Numbered from the stretch's first letter, positions 1-10,095 are shown. The stretch: 64,000 bases of DNA from Sphingomonas citri (GCF_019429485.1 NZ_JAHXZN010000004.1:290254-354253), one strand, 5' to 3'. Translations and numbers: made by a program. The notes: a model not told the origin generated them from the sequence alone.

Positions 1-53
1 TTGAACCCGCCCGCGGGGAGCCAGGACGGGCTGTTCGATTAAAGCGAGCGAAG

Positions 54-77
54 ATCCTCCCCGCGAGCGGGGAGGAT
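54..77. terminator. GC-rich hairpin, probable terminator of an upstream gene
   Basis: A perfect 9-bp stem (ATCCTCCCC at 54-62, GGGGAGGAT at 69-77) closes a 6-nt loop and is followed by only three T residues. It precedes hrcA and probably ends transcription of a gene outside the window. The weak T tract leaves open a REP-like element instead. Confidence 0.5.
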
Positions 78-170
78 TTGCCGTGGCGAGCGCTGTCCTA
101 CGCCACGCACGTCCGTCTACACCGCGCGGGTGACCGCTCGCTCCCTCCTCGCCCCGCGCCGCTCCCACCC

Positions 171-225
171 GCGACTCAACATTCGCGCCGACACGCGCCG
201 GCGACTCAACATTCGCAACATTCGC
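171..225 (+). repeat. Short direct repeats upstream of hrcA
   Basis: The 16-mer GCGACTCAACATTCGC occurs at 171-186 and again at 201-216, and the shorter CAACATTCGC recurs at 216-225. They lie 70-120 bp before the chosen hrcA start. No CIRCE inverted repeat (TTAGCACTC-N9-GAGTGCTAA) is seen here. The repeats could be slippage products or protein-binding sites. Confidence 0.55.
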
Positions 226-294
226 GCCCACCGCTCACCCGCCACCGCCCCGCGCCCGGTTGAGCCCGCCCCCGCCGCCGCCTACATTGCCGAC

Positions 295-1338
295 GTGACG
301 CCCTCGCCCCCGATCGCCGAGCTGACCGACCGCGCGCGCGACATCTTCCGCCGCGTCGTCGACGGCTATCTCCACAGCGGCCTGCCGGTCGGCTCCAAGG
401 CGCTGGCGCAGGCGGGGCTCAACCTCTCGCCCGCGTCGATCCGCAACGTTCTCGCCCAGCTCGAGGCCGCCGGGCTGCTCGCGGCGCCGCACACCTCGGC
501 AGGGCGGATGCCGACCGAGCGCGGCCTGCGGCTGTTCGTCGACGGCATGATGCAGGCGCGCGAACCCTCGATCGAGGAGCGCGCGCAGATCGAGGCGCGC
601 GCCGCCGCCGCCGGGCCGGTGGAGGAGGCGCTCGCCGCCACCACCGCGGCGTTGTCGGGCCTGTCCGCCTGCGCCGGGCTGGTGATGGTGCCCAAGCGCG
701 AGGCGGTGCTGCGCTCGATCGGCTTCGTCCCGCTCGGGCCGGCACAGGCGCTCGCGGTGCTGGTCGGCGAGGACGGCGCGGTGGAAAATCGCGTGATCGA
801 CCTGCCCGCCGCGCTCGATCCGTCGGCGCTGGTCGAGGCGGGCAATTACATGACCGCGACGCTCGGCGGGCTGACGCTCGCCGAGGCGCGCCAGCGGCTC
901 GAGCGCGAGCTGGCCGACGGGCGCAGCGCGCTCGACGCCGCCGCGCGCGCGCTGGTGGAGCGCGGGCTGGCGGTGTGGAGCGAGGACGGCGCGCGCCGTC
1001 CGGTGCTGATCGTGCGCGGGCAGGGGCGGCTGCTCGACGACGCCGCCACCGCCGACCTGGAGCGCGTGCGCGGGCTGCTCGACGACCTCGAGGGCAAGCA
1101 GGAGATCGCCGCTCTGCTCGATTCGGCGCGCGCGGGCGACGCGACGCGGATCTTCATCGGCGCGGAGAACAAGCTGTTCGCGCTGTCGGGATCCTCGGTG
1201 ATCGCCAAACCGTTCCGCGGGCATGACGGGCGCGTGGTCGGCGTGGTCGGGGTGATCGGGCCGACGCGGTTGAACTATGCGCGGGTCGTGCCCATGGTGG
1301 ATTTCACCGCCGCCACGCTCGCCCGCCTGCTCGGGTGA
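295..1338 (+). CDS. hrcA: Heat-inducible transcription repressor HrcA
   Basis: Represses class I heat-shock genes in the cytoplasm, classically by binding CIRCE operators. The 347-residue product opens with a winged-helix domain (about residues 1-80, containing SPASIRNVLAQLE and TSAGRMPTERGLR, the usual HrcA signatures) and continues into a GAF-like dimerisation domain ending in IGPTRLNYARVVPMVD, also diagnostic. The frame is open further upstream, but homology begins at GTG 295 (VTPSPPIAELTDRARDIF); the upstream residues look like translated intergenic repeats. grpE follows after 44 bp, the usual hrcA-grpE order. dnaK and dnaJ are not in the window. Confidence 0.95.
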   Translation: MTPSPPIAELTDRARDIFRRVVDGYLHSGLPVGSKALAQAGLNLSPASIRNVLAQLEAAGLLAAPHTSAGRMPTERGLRLFVDGMMQAREPSIEERAQIEARAAAAGPVEEALAATTAALSGLSACAGLVMVPKREAVLRSIGFVPLGPAQALAVLVGEDGAVENRVIDLPAALDPSALVEAGNYMTATLGGLTLAEARQRLERELADGRSALDAAARALVERGLAVWSEDGARRPVLIVRGQGRLLDDAATADLERVRGLLDDLEGKQEIAALLDSARAGDATRIFIGAENKLFALSGSSVIAKPFRGHDGRVVGVVGVIGPTRLNYARVVPMVDFTAATLARLLG

Positions 1339-1382
1339 CGCGCGCGCCCGATGTTCGAGACGCTTGAGAAGACAGGGACAGA

Positions 1383-1934
1383 ATGAGCGACCAACCGACT
1401 TCCGCCGACGACCTGCGCGAGGCCACCGCCGAGGCCGCGCCCGAGGTGGCCGAGCACGACACCCAGGCGCAGCGCATCGCCGAGCTGGAGGACCAGCTCG
1501 CCGCCGCGCGCCAGGAGACGCTGTACGCCCAGGCCGATATCCAGAACGTGCGCCGCCGCGCGGAGAAGGATGCCGCCGACGCGCGCGCCTATGCCGCCAC
1601 CAATTTCGCGCGCGACGTGCTGTCGGTGAACGACAATCTCGAGCGCGCGCTGGCCGCGATCCCGGCCGAGCTGCGCGCCGACGACAAGTTCAAGGGTCTC
1701 GTCACCGGGCTGGAGGCGACCGGGCGCGAGCTGACCAACGTCTTCGCGCGCCACGGCTTGACCAAGATCGAGGCGATGGGCCAGCCGCTCGACCCCAACC
1801 GCCACCAGGCGATGGTCGAGATGCCGAGCGACGCCGAGCCGGGCACGGTGGTGCAGGAGATGCAGTCGGGCTGGATGATCAAGGACCGGCTGCTGCGCCC
1901 CGCGCTGGTCGGGGTGGCGAAGAAGCCGGAGTAA
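1383..1934 (+). CDS. grpE: Nucleotide exchange factor GrpE
   Basis: GrpE drives ADP release from DnaK in the Hsp70 cycle. The 183-residue protein has an acidic N-terminus, a long coiled-coil helix (about residues 30-65, with ETLYAQADIQNVRRRAEKD) and the beta-wing domain with the family signature GTVVQEMQSGWMIKDRLLRP near the end. The length is normal. It lies 44 bp behind hrcA, probably co-transcribed, so heat-shock regulated. The start ATG follows GAAGACAGGGACAG. Confidence 0.96.
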   Translation: MSDQPTSADDLREATAEAAPEVAEHDTQAQRIAELEDQLAAARQETLYAQADIQNVRRRAEKDAADARAYAATNFARDVLSVNDNLERALAAIPAELRADDKFKGLVTGLEATGRELTNVFARHGLTKIEAMGQPLDPNRHQAMVEMPSDAEPGTVVQEMQSGWMIKDRLLRPALVGVAKKPE

Positions 1935-1974
1935 GGTGAGGGCGGGCGTTCGCGATCGTGGCGCCCGCCGACGC

Positions 1975-2229
1975 TCAGGGTCGCGCGGCGCGGAGCACCG
2001 CCGCCATCCGCGCTTCCCAGCCGTCACCGGTGGCGCGGAACGTGTCGACGACGTCGCGGGGGAGCGGGATCATGACCATGATGGTGTCGGGGGCAGGCGC
2101 CGCGGAGCGGGAAAAGGCGGCTGCGAAAGGCAACTCCTCGACCGGACGGGCGCGCGCGAAGTCGGCCTCGGTCCACTCCGGGTTATCGTCGTCGAACACG
2201 ACGTCGTCGATCTCAGGCCGGTCGGACAT
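1975..2229 (-). CDS. BrnA-like antitoxin (type II toxin-antitoxin)
   Basis: This small acidic protein (84 residues from ATG 2229) has an acidic N-terminus (SDRPEIDDVVFDDDNPEWTEADF) and a C-terminal part with VMIPLPRDVVDTFRATGDGWEARMAAVLRAA, which matches the ribbon-helix-helix DNA-binding end of BrnA antitoxins. Its 5' end overlaps the upstream BrnT-like gene by 17 bp, the usual toxin-first arrangement. BrnA proteins neutralise BrnT and repress their own promoter. A start nine codons upstream is possible but lies outside the family pattern. Confidence 0.75.
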   Translation of the reverse strand: MSDRPEIDDVVFDDDNPEWTEADFARARPVEELPFAAAFSRSAAPAPDTIMVMIPLPRDVVDTFRATGDGWEARMAAVLRAARP

Positions 2230-2470
2230 GGCGCCGATACTCCTTGGTGCGGGCACGCCGCAGGCTGATTATCCGGAGGCGCTGCTCGCGCCATGTCACG
2301 GCCGCGCAATAGGGCAGGCCATCGATCAATCCGTAGAGCCGGTAGCGCGGCTCGTCGAAGCGAGGGTCAGCGATCGCCACGGTCTGCTCCATCTCCGCTG
2401 CCCGCCCCAGCGCGATCCCGTGCTTGGCGCGGTTGGCCGCATCCTTGGCGACATCATACTCGATCTCCAC
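2213..2470 (-). CDS. BrnT-like toxin (DUF497 ribonuclease)
   Basis: BrnT toxins are RelE-fold ribonucleases that stop translation. The residues IEYDVAKDAANRAKHGIAL, followed later by LRIISLRRARTKEYRRH, match the BrnT/DUF497 pattern (Y/W-D-x-x-K-x-x-x-N-x-x-K-H-G and R-I-I-S-x-R). The start is uncertain: the domain begins at GTG 2470, while an in-frame GTG at 2521 would add 17 residues but leave only 17 bp to the divergent thrC start. No strong ribosome site is seen at either. Partner of the adjacent BrnA-like gene. Confidence 0.75.
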   Translation of the reverse strand: MEIEYDVAKDAANRAKHGIALGRAAEMEQTVAIADPRFDEPRYRLYGLIDGLPYCAAVTWREQRLRIISLRRARTKEYRRHVRPA

Positions 2471-2538
2471 CGTCCATTGTAGCGGCAGAACACGTCGCCC
2501 CGGTGGACGCCGCCGCACCACCCGCTAAGGCTATTGGC

Positions 2539-3762
2539 ATGAACGACAATCTCACCGCCGAGCGCGCCACCTTCGTGACCCATCTGGAGTGTTCGCTGAC
2601 CGGCGAGCGCTACGCGGCGGACCAGCTCCACAATCTCTCGCGCGCCGGTCGGCCGCTACTGGTGCGCTACGACCTCGACTCGGTCCGTGCCGCGCTGCCG
2701 CGCGACACGCTGGCGGCGCGCGCTACCGACCTGTGGCGCTGGCGCGAGCTGCTGCCGGTGCGGCGCACCGCCAACGTCGTCAGCCTCGGCGAGATCGAGA
2801 CGCCGCTGATCCCAATCGCGCGGAGCGGCGGCGCTACCGTCTGGGTCAAGGACGAGGGTCGCCTGCCGACCGGCAGCTTCAAGGCGCGCGGGCTGGTGAT
2901 GGCGGTGGCGATGGCGAAGGAGCTCGGCGTCACCCGCATCGCCATGCCGACCAACGGCAACGCCGGCGCCGCGCTGGCGGCCTATGCCACCCGCGTCGGG
3001 ATCGAGACGATCGTCTTCTGCCCGGAGGACACGCCCGAGGTGAACGTGCGCGAGATCGCGGCGCAGGGCGCGCGGGTGTGGCGCGTCAACGGGCTGATCG
3101 ACGACTGCGGCGCGATCGTCGGCAAGGGCGCGGCGGAGGGACGCTGGTTCGATTTCTCGACGCTCAAGGAGCCTTATCGGATCGAGGGCAAGAAGACGAT
3201 GGGGCTGGAGCTCGCCGCGCAGCTCGGCTGGCGGCTGCCCCAGGCGATCTTCTACCCGACCGGCGGCGGCACCGGGCTGATCGGCATGTGGAAGGCGTTC
3301 GACGAACTCGAGCGGCTCGGCTGGATCGGCAGCGAGCGGCCGCGCATGTACGCGGTGCAGGCCTCCGGCTGCGCACCGATCGTCCGCGCCTTCGAGGCGG
3401 GCGAGGAACATGCCGAGCGCTGGGAGGACGCGCATACGGTGGCCGCGGGGATCCGCGTGCCGCGCGCGGTGGGCGACTTCCTCATCCTGCGCGCGGTACG
3501 CGAGAGCGGCGGCAAGGCGCTGGCGGTGGGCGATCCCGCGATCCTGGCGGCGGTGGACGCCTGCGCGCGGCAGGACGGTCTGCTGCTCTGCCCCGAGGGC
3601 GGGGCGACGCTGGCGGCGTACCACCAGGCGCTGCGCGACGGCGAGGTCGACGAGGACGATGAGGTGGTGCTGTTCAACTGCGCGACCGGGCTGAAATACC
3701 CGCTCCCGCCGGCGGAGCAGCGGCTCGACCGCCACGGCGCGATCGACTTCGACCGGCTGTGA
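2539..3762 (+). CDS. thrC: Threonine synthase (PLP-dependent)
   Basis: Converts O-phosphohomoserine to threonine. The 407-residue protein is a fold-type II PLP enzyme: the cofactor lysine lies in PTGSFKARG (Lys115), the pyridine phosphate site in PTGGGTGLIGMWKAF, and the last third carries LLLCPEGGATLAAYHQAL. An N-terminal segment with HLECSLTGERYAADQLHNLS is the small capping region seen in the bacterial/plant-type synthases. ATG 2539 is chosen because the 82 upstream in-frame residues are antisense to the BrnT-like gene. Other fold-II enzymes such as threonine dehydratase are less likely given the capping region. Confidence 0.85.
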   Translation: MNDNLTAERATFVTHLECSLTGERYAADQLHNLSRAGRPLLVRYDLDSVRAALPRDTLAARATDLWRWRELLPVRRTANVVSLGEIETPLIPIARSGGATVWVKDEGRLPTGSFKARGLVMAVAMAKELGVTRIAMPTNGNAGAALAAYATRVGIETIVFCPEDTPEVNVREIAAQGARVWRVNGLIDDCGAIVGKGAAEGRWFDFSTLKEPYRIEGKKTMGLELAAQLGWRLPQAIFYPTGGGTGLIGMWKAFDELERLGWIGSERPRMYAVQASGCAPIVRAFEAGEEHAERWEDAHTVAAGIRVPRAVGDFLILRAVRESGGKALAVGDPAILAAVDACARQDGLLLCPEGGATLAAYHQALRDGEVDEDDEVVLFNCATGLKYPLPPAEQRLDRHGAIDFDRL

Positions 3763-3773
3763 GCGCCTGAACC

Positions 3774-4511
3774 TCAGGCCTCCGCGTCGAGCGCCTCGGC
3801 CAGCCACGTCGGCCGCAGCGCGTCGCCGAGCGCCTCGACGCGGCGCAGCGCCACCATCAGCCCCAGCTCGGGGTAGAGCGCGCGCACCTTGGCCTCGTCG
3901 GGCGCGAGCGGCGCCACCACCAGCCGGCGATTGACCTTGCTGCGATGGTGCATCCGCGCGGTATTCTCCTGGCCGACGTAGCAGCCCTTGGCGAAGCTCA
4001 CCCCGCCCAGCTCGCGCGCGTTGGCCTCGAGCCACAGCGTCTCGCCGTCGCCCAGCTCGGCGCGTCCTTCCGCGACGCCCTGCGCCAGCCGGTGGGTGCG
4101 CCACGACGCCGACGCGTCGCCCGCGTCGGCCGGGGCGAGCCAGCGCCAGCCGAGCGCGGCGAGCCGCGGATCGGGCACCGCGTCATCGGCGGGTCGCTCC
4201 GGCGACCAATGGACCGCGAGCGAGTCCTCGGATGCGATCGTGATCGCGCGGCGCAGCCGGTACATCGTCAGCCGTCGCGCCAGCGCGTCGCGCGCGTCAC
4301 GCTCGACGTCGAGCAACAGGTCGGCGCCGTCGGCCCAGACGAGGAAGTCGAACAGGGCCTTGCCCTGCGGCGACAGCAGCCCCGCCCAGCACGGCAGCGG
4401 ACCCGCCATGTCGTTGGTGACGAGTCCCTGGAGGAAGCCGCGCGGGTCGTCGCCCGCTAGCCGCAGCAGCGCGCGATCCGCGAGCGTGGTGGCCGGTCTG
4501 GTATCGGTCAT
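3774..4511 (-). CDS. ygfZ: Folate-binding protein YgfZ/GcvT family
   Basis: YgfZ/IBA57-type proteins bind tetrahydrofolate and help repair or assemble Fe-S clusters. The 245-residue product contains the signature KGCYVGQE (FAKGCYVGQENTARM), with the conserved cysteine, plus the GcvT-like start LRLAGDDPRGFLQGLVTND. ATG 4511 (MTDTRPATTLADRALLRL) is the homologous start; the frame stays open far upstream only because it is antisense to pyrC. It is convergent with thrC (11 bp apart) and divergent from pyrC with 54 bp between starts. Confidence 0.93.
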   Translation of the reverse strand: MTDTRPATTLADRALLRLAGDDPRGFLQGLVTNDMAGPLPCWAGLLSPQGKALFDFLVWADGADLLLDVERDARDALARRLTMYRLRRAITIASEDSLAVHWSPERPADDAVPDPRLAALGWRWLAPADAGDASASWRTHRLAQGVAEGRAELGDGETLWLEANARELGGVSFAKGCYVGQENTARMHHRSKVNRRLVVAPLAPDEAKVRALYPELGLMVALRRVEALGDALRPTWLAEALDAEA

Positions 4512-4565
4512 GCCGGCAAGGTAGGGAGGCGCCACACACGGTGAAAGACCCGGAAAGGACGGACC

Positions 4566-5900
4566 ATGGCGAGCTACGATCTCCTGCTGAGCGGCGGCAC
4601 CGTCCATACCCCGGGCGGCCCGGTGCAGGCCGACGTGGGCGTGAGCGACGGGCGCATCGTCGCGATCGGCGCGAGCGGCGACGCGGGGCGGCGGATCGAT
4701 TGCACCGGGCTCGACATCCTGCCCGGCGTGATCGACACCCAGGTGCATTTCCGCGAGCCCGGTCTGGAGCATAAGGAGGATCTCGCGAGCGGCAGCGAGG
4801 CCGCGGTGCGCGGCGGCGTGGTGGCGGTGTTCGAGATGCCCAACACCAAGCCCAACACCGACTCGGCCGAGGCGATCGCCGACAAGCTGGCGCGCGCGCA
4901 GGGGCGGATGTGGTGCGACCACGCCTTCTACGTCGGCGCGACCAACCACAACGCGCGGGAACTTGCCGAGCTGGAGCGGCTGCCCGGCACCGCGGGGGTG
5001 AAGATCTTCATGGGCGCCTCCACCGGCGACCTGCTGGTGAGCGAGGACTCGCGCCTCGCCGAGGTGCTGGCGCACGGCGTTCGCCGCGTCGCGATCCACG
5101 CCGAGGACGAGGACCGGATGAACGCGCGTGCCGGCGAGCGCGTCGCGGGCGACCCCTCGTCGCACCCGGTGTGGCGCGACGACGAGAGCGCGATGCTGGC
5201 GACCACCCGCATCCTGCGGCTGGCGCGCGCGGCGCGGCGGCGCATCCACGTGCTCCACGTCACCACGCCGGCCGAGCTCGAGCTGCTCGGGCGCAACAAG
5301 GACATCGCGACCTGCGAGGTGACGCCGCAGCATCTCACGCTGGCGGGCGAGGAAGCCTATCCGCGGCTCGGCACGCTGGCGCAGATGAACCCGCCGATCC
5401 GCTCGGGCGCGCACCGCGACGGCTTGTGGCACTGGCTCAACCAGGGCGTGCCCGACGTGATCGGCTCCGACCACGCGCCGCACACGCTGGAGGAGAAGGG
5501 CAAGGACTATCCCGCGAGCCCGAGCGGCATGCCCGGCGTACAGACCTTGCTGCCGCTGCTGCTCGACCATGCCGCCCACGGCCGGCTGTCGCTCCAGCGC
5601 GTGATCGAGCTGACCAGTGCGGGCGCGCAGCGCATCTTCGGGCTGGTCGGCAAGGGGCGGATCGCGCGCGGCTATGACGCCGACTTCACCGTCGTCGATC
5701 TGCGCAAGCGCTGGACGATCGGGGACGAGTGGCTGGCGTCGCGCTCGGGCTGGTCGCCTTTCACGGGCATGGCGCTGACCGGCAAGCCGATCGGCACGAT
5801 CATCCGCGGCGAAGTGGCGATGTGGGAGGACGAGCTCGGCGCGATGCCGCAGGGCCAGCCGCTGCGCTTCGAAGCGACTCAGTTTCCCGGCGCGCGTTGA
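4566..5900 (+). CDS. pyrC: Dihydroorotase (type I, long form)
   Basis: Catalyses reversible cyclisation of carbamoyl aspartate to dihydroorotate in pyrimidine synthesis. The 444-residue amidohydrolase shows the metal site elements in order: VIDTQVHFREPG, the carboxylated lysine in GVKIFMGAS, IHAEDE, HVLHVTT, the substrate-contact NPPIRS, and the catalytic aspartate in GSDHAPH. The first histidine of the usual HxH pair reads glutamine (TQVHFR), which I believe is common in alphaproteobacterial homologues. The start is ATG 4566 after GGAAAGGACGGACC. Its stop overlaps the next gene. Confidence 0.93.
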   Translation: MASYDLLLSGGTVHTPGGPVQADVGVSDGRIVAIGASGDAGRRIDCTGLDILPGVIDTQVHFREPGLEHKEDLASGSEAAVRGGVVAVFEMPNTKPNTDSAEAIADKLARAQGRMWCDHAFYVGATNHNARELAELERLPGTAGVKIFMGASTGDLLVSEDSRLAEVLAHGVRRVAIHAEDEDRMNARAGERVAGDPSSHPVWRDDESAMLATTRILRLARAARRRIHVLHVTTPAELELLGRNKDIATCEVTPQHLTLAGEEAYPRLGTLAQMNPPIRSGAHRDGLWHWLNQGVPDVIGSDHAPHTLEEKGKDYPASPSGMPGVQTLLPLLLDHAAHGRLSLQRVIELTSAGAQRIFGLVGKGRIARGYDADFTVVDLRKRWTIGDEWLASRSGWSPFTGMALTGKPIGTIIRGEVAMWEDELGAMPQGQPLRFEATQFPGAR

Positions 5901-6499
5901 GGGACGGGGCTAGCCGCGGTGACGGCGATCGCTCGGGTGGCTGGGACGCCGTGGCGGACGCGTTCATGGCGGTCCGCTCGGGCGTCGGCACCGCGCTGGT
6001 ACGGGCCTGGGCGGCGCGCCGGCTGCCGCCCGGCGCGGCGATCCTCGACATCGGCTGTGGCTCGGGCATGCCGATCGCCGCCGCGCTCGTCGCCGACGGG
6101 TTCACGATCTGGGGGATCGACCCGTCGCCGCGGATGATCGCCGCGTTTCGACGCCGGCTCCCCGGCATGCCCGCGGCCTGCGAGCCGGCGCAGGCGAGCG
6201 ACGTCTTCGGTCGGCGTTTCGAGGGCGCGATCGCGGTCGGCGTGCTGTTCCTGCTTCGCCCGGCGGACCAACTGGCCCTGCTCCGCCGGGTCGCCGGCGC
6301 GCTGGTGCCGGGTGGGCACTTCCTGTTCAGCGCACCGCGCGCGCGCGCCGCCTGGACCGACTCGCTGACCGGGGGCGCATCGGTCTCGCTCGGTGTCGAG
6401 GCCTATGCCGTGCATCTCGCCGATGCGGGGCTCCGCCTCCTGCGCAGCGAGCGCGACGAGGGCGGCAACGACTATCACGAGACGATCCGCGCCGCCTGA
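5897..6499 (+). CDS. Class I SAM-dependent methyltransferase
   Basis: The motif I glycine loop is clear (AAILDIGCGSGMPIAAALVADGF, about residues 50-70), followed by the acidic end of strand 2 (GIDPSPRMIAAFRRRLPG). About 200 residues in all. The substrate cannot be read from sequence. The start TTG 5897 overlaps the pyrC stop (TTGA), suggesting coupled translation; no upstream in-frame ATG avoids a long overlap. The family often methylates small metabolites. Confidence 0.82.
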   Translation: MRDGASRGDGDRSGGWDAVADAFMAVRSGVGTALVRAWAARRLPPGAAILDIGCGSGMPIAAALVADGFTIWGIDPSPRMIAAFRRRLPGMPAACEPAQASDVFGRRFEGAIAVGVLFLLRPADQLALLRRVAGALVPGGHFLFSAPRARAAWTDSLTGGASVSLGVEAYAVHLADAGLRLLRSERDEGGNDYHETIRAA

Positions 6500-6540
6500 G
6501 CCGCCGGCGTCGCCTCCGCGCGGCGCGCCGGCTCACCCGC

Positions 6541-7302
6541 TCAGAACGGAAGCCATTTGGCGGTCTCGCTGAACTTCATGTAGCCGACGTTGACCCCGGC
6601 GCGCCAGCCGACACCCAGCCGCACCGGGATCAGCACGACGTTGCCGCGGCGCAGATAGGTCGCCGCGAAGCCGCCGACGAAGTACAGCCGCCCCTCGGCG
6701 CCGGGGAAGCGGTTGAACAGGTCGTGCGTGTCATAGAGGTTGTAGACCAGCACGAAGACCTTGTTGGCGTCGCCGCCGACGTCGAAGCCGACCGACGGCC
6801 CGGTCCAATAGACCGGGCGCTGGCCCTCGACCTTGTGCGTCATGATCCCCGAGCCGTAGCGCAGCCCGACGACGAACGCGCCCGAGGCCTCGCGTCCCGC
6901 GATATAGGCGTTGGGCTCGCCCTGGTCCTTCAGAATCTTCTCGATGATCTGCGCGAAGCCTTCCGCGCCCTTGCCGAACACGCCCTCGCCCGCGGCGATC
7001 AGATCGTCGCGCTTGTACGTCTCCGCCGCGTTGGTGGTGGCATTGGCGCGCGCGTCGCCCTGCGGCGTCGGCGGAGTCGGCGTGGCGGGCGGCGTCTCCG
7101 CCGGCGGCAGCGGCTCGTCGTCGCGCTGGGCCGGCTCCGCGGGAAGTGGCGCGCGCGGCGTGCGCACCGCCGGCTGGCCGCCGACGTCCTGATCGATCGC
7201 GGCGTTGGGATCGATCGTGCGCACCTGCGCGCTCCCCGTTCCGGCGAGCACGAGCCCCGCCACCATCATCGCGCCCCGCGCGCCGCGCCATATCGTCCGC
7301 AT
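6541..7302 (-). CDS. EipA family envelope protein (DUF1134)
   Basis: The 253-residue secreted protein has a signal peptide (MRTIWRGARGAMMVAGLVLAGTGSAQ), a proline- and acid-rich linker (about 45-90), then the DUF1134 domain with VFGKGAEGFAQIIEKILKD, RYGSGIMTHK and GPSVGFDVGGDANKVFVLVYNL. In Brucella the DUF1134 protein EipA maintains cell-envelope integrity in the periplasm. ATG 7302 is chosen because it starts a proper signal peptide; the longer frame adds 43 residues with no signal. Convergent with the methyltransferase. Confidence 0.88.
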   Translation of the reverse strand: MRTIWRGARGAMMVAGLVLAGTGSAQVRTIDPNAAIDQDVGGQPAVRTPRAPLPAEPAQRDDEPLPPAETPPATPTPPTPQGDARANATTNAAETYKRDDLIAAGEGVFGKGAEGFAQIIEKILKDQGEPNAYIAGREASGAFVVGLRYGSGIMTHKVEGQRPVYWTGPSVGFDVGGDANKVFVLVYNLYDTHDLFNRFPGAEGRLYFVGGFAATYLRRGNVVLIPVRLGVGWRAGVNVGYMKFSETAKWLPF

Positions 7303-7414
7303 CGTCACTGTCCCCACACCGGAGCGCGAGCATAGCGACAGCGGTGCTGTCGGGGCAATGAACACCGCGACGACCCGACTCCGTGACGCGGCGCGCCGAA
7401 TCGCCGCAGGCCCA

Positions 7415-7443
7415 TTGATCACGCCGATCACGCTCGCTATAGC
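7415..7443 (+). promoter_or_regulatory. Sigma-70-like promoter of tRNA-Ser
   Basis: TTGATC (7415-7420) and TATAGC (7438-7443) are separated by exactly 17 bp. The -10 box ends 18 bp before the tRNA, so a start near 7450 gives a leader of about 12 nt. Confidence 0.6.
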
Positions 7444-7461
7444 CGCGCCTCACGCCGACCC

Positions 7462-7551
7462 GGAGACGTGGGTGAGTGGCTGAAACCAACGCTTTGCTAA
7501 AGCGTCATACGGGAAACCGTATCGAGGGTTCGAATCCCTCCGTCTCCGCCA
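7462..7551 (+). tRNA. tRNA-Ser (anticodon GCU)
   Basis: The acceptor stem pairs GGAGACG (7462-7468) with CGTCTCC (7541-7547), followed by discriminator G and an encoded CCA. The anticodon arm is ACGCT-TTGCTAA-AGCGT, giving anticodon GCT (reads AGC/AGU). A long variable arm (TACGG/CCGTA) marks it as a class II serine tRNA, and the T arm GAGGG-TTCGAAT-CCCTC is perfect. Accessory DNA begins straight after its 3' end, so it is a plausible integration site. Confidence 0.97.
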
Positions 7552-7665
7552 CCCAGTCTGCGACACTTAATTCCCTGCAGAGCACACCCGCGGAACTGGC
7601 GCAGTTCTGCGCGATTTCGCTGCTCTGAGCAGGAGCCGTCCGCAGCCGCGGAGCACACGCCCGCG

Positions 7666-8006
7666 GTGTCGGTGCGCAAGTCGCTGGCCAACCGCGACCG
7701 CATCATCAGCATGATCGATGGCGCACCCTACGCCAGCCTCAAGCGCCATCTGACCAGCCATGGGCTCACGCCCGCGGAGTATCGTGCGCGCTTCGGCCTC
7801 AAGCCCGACTACCCGATGGTGGCACCGGGCTACAGCGAGGGTCACCGCGCGCTCGCCAAGCAGCTGGGTCTCGGCCGCAAGGCGGTGGCCGCTGTCGAGG
7901 AGGCCGGCGCTGCTATAGAGCAGGCAGCGGAGGAGGTCGTCGGCAAGGAGGCGAAGCGCGGCGAGGACGCGGTAACGTCGGCGCGCAAGACGCTTGGCAT
8001 CCGCTC

Positions 8007-8010
<4 letters not shown>
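7666..8010 (+). CDS. MucR/Ros family regulator, short, possibly 5'-truncated
   Basis: The residues SLKRHLTSHGLTPAEYRARFGL and KPDYPMVAPGYSEGHRALAKQLGLGRK match MucR/Ros DNA-binding regulators. Only about 114 residues follow the first start codon (GTG 7666), against roughly 130-150 in the family. The frame stays open upstream to the tRNA 3' end, and the residues EQEPSAAAEHTPAV before the GTG resemble the usual linker, so the 5' part may be lost. The two zinc-finger cysteines expected before the histidines (C-x-x-C) read S-M-I-D here, as in some alphaproteobacterial members. It converges on the recombinase with a 4-bp overlap. Confidence 0.7.
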
Positions 8011-9685
<1,675 letters not shown>

Positions 9686-9689
<4 letters not shown>

Positions 9690-10093
9690 GCCGCCACCTT
9701 CTTCTTGAGCCCGAAGAACGCCGGTCCCGACCAGCGCGTGCCCGTGATCGCGCGCGCGACCTCGCTCAGCGAGCGCCACTCGCGACCATCCCAGCGCACC
9801 ACCTGATCCTCGCCGACGGTGACGACATGCAGGCGGCCCTGCCACTCCCGCGCCAACCGCATCCCCGCAGACGGCCGCGCCGTCTTGGTGTGCCCGCGGC
9901 TGCGCTGGTCGAGCTCGCGTGTCGTCTCACGTGAGAGGCCGCCTTGCGCTCGCGCCTGCAGCTCCCAGGCGAGTGCGAGCCGTAGCAGCTTCGGGCTGAC
10001 CTTGGGCAGCACGTTGCCAGTCACTGTAACCCATTGCTGGCGAAGCTCGCTGTAGGACAGTGCCTCCAGCGCCGCGATCTGATCGTCCGCCAT
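9686..10093 (-). CDS. DUF2924 domain protein
   Basis: The 135-residue protein begins IAALEALSYSELRQQWVTVTG and has the conserved RLALAWELQARAQGGL and GRLHVVTVGEDQVVRWDGREWRSLSEVARAITGTRWSGPAFFGL blocks of DUF2924. The C-terminal half resembles a small DNA-binding beta domain. In sphingomonads this family sits directly upstream of a large serine recombinase, as here (4-bp overlap), suggesting it is a recombination accessory factor. The function is not established to my knowledge. Confidence 0.88.
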
Positions 10094-10095
10094 GG

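Noticed and set aside
2293..2538. N-terminal extension of threonine synthase
   Set aside because: These 82 codons are antisense to the BrnT-like gene and lack family sequence.
3774..5579. A 601-residue YgfZ with a long N-terminal extension
   Set aside because: The extension is antisense to pyrC and shows no homology; ATG 4511 fits the family.
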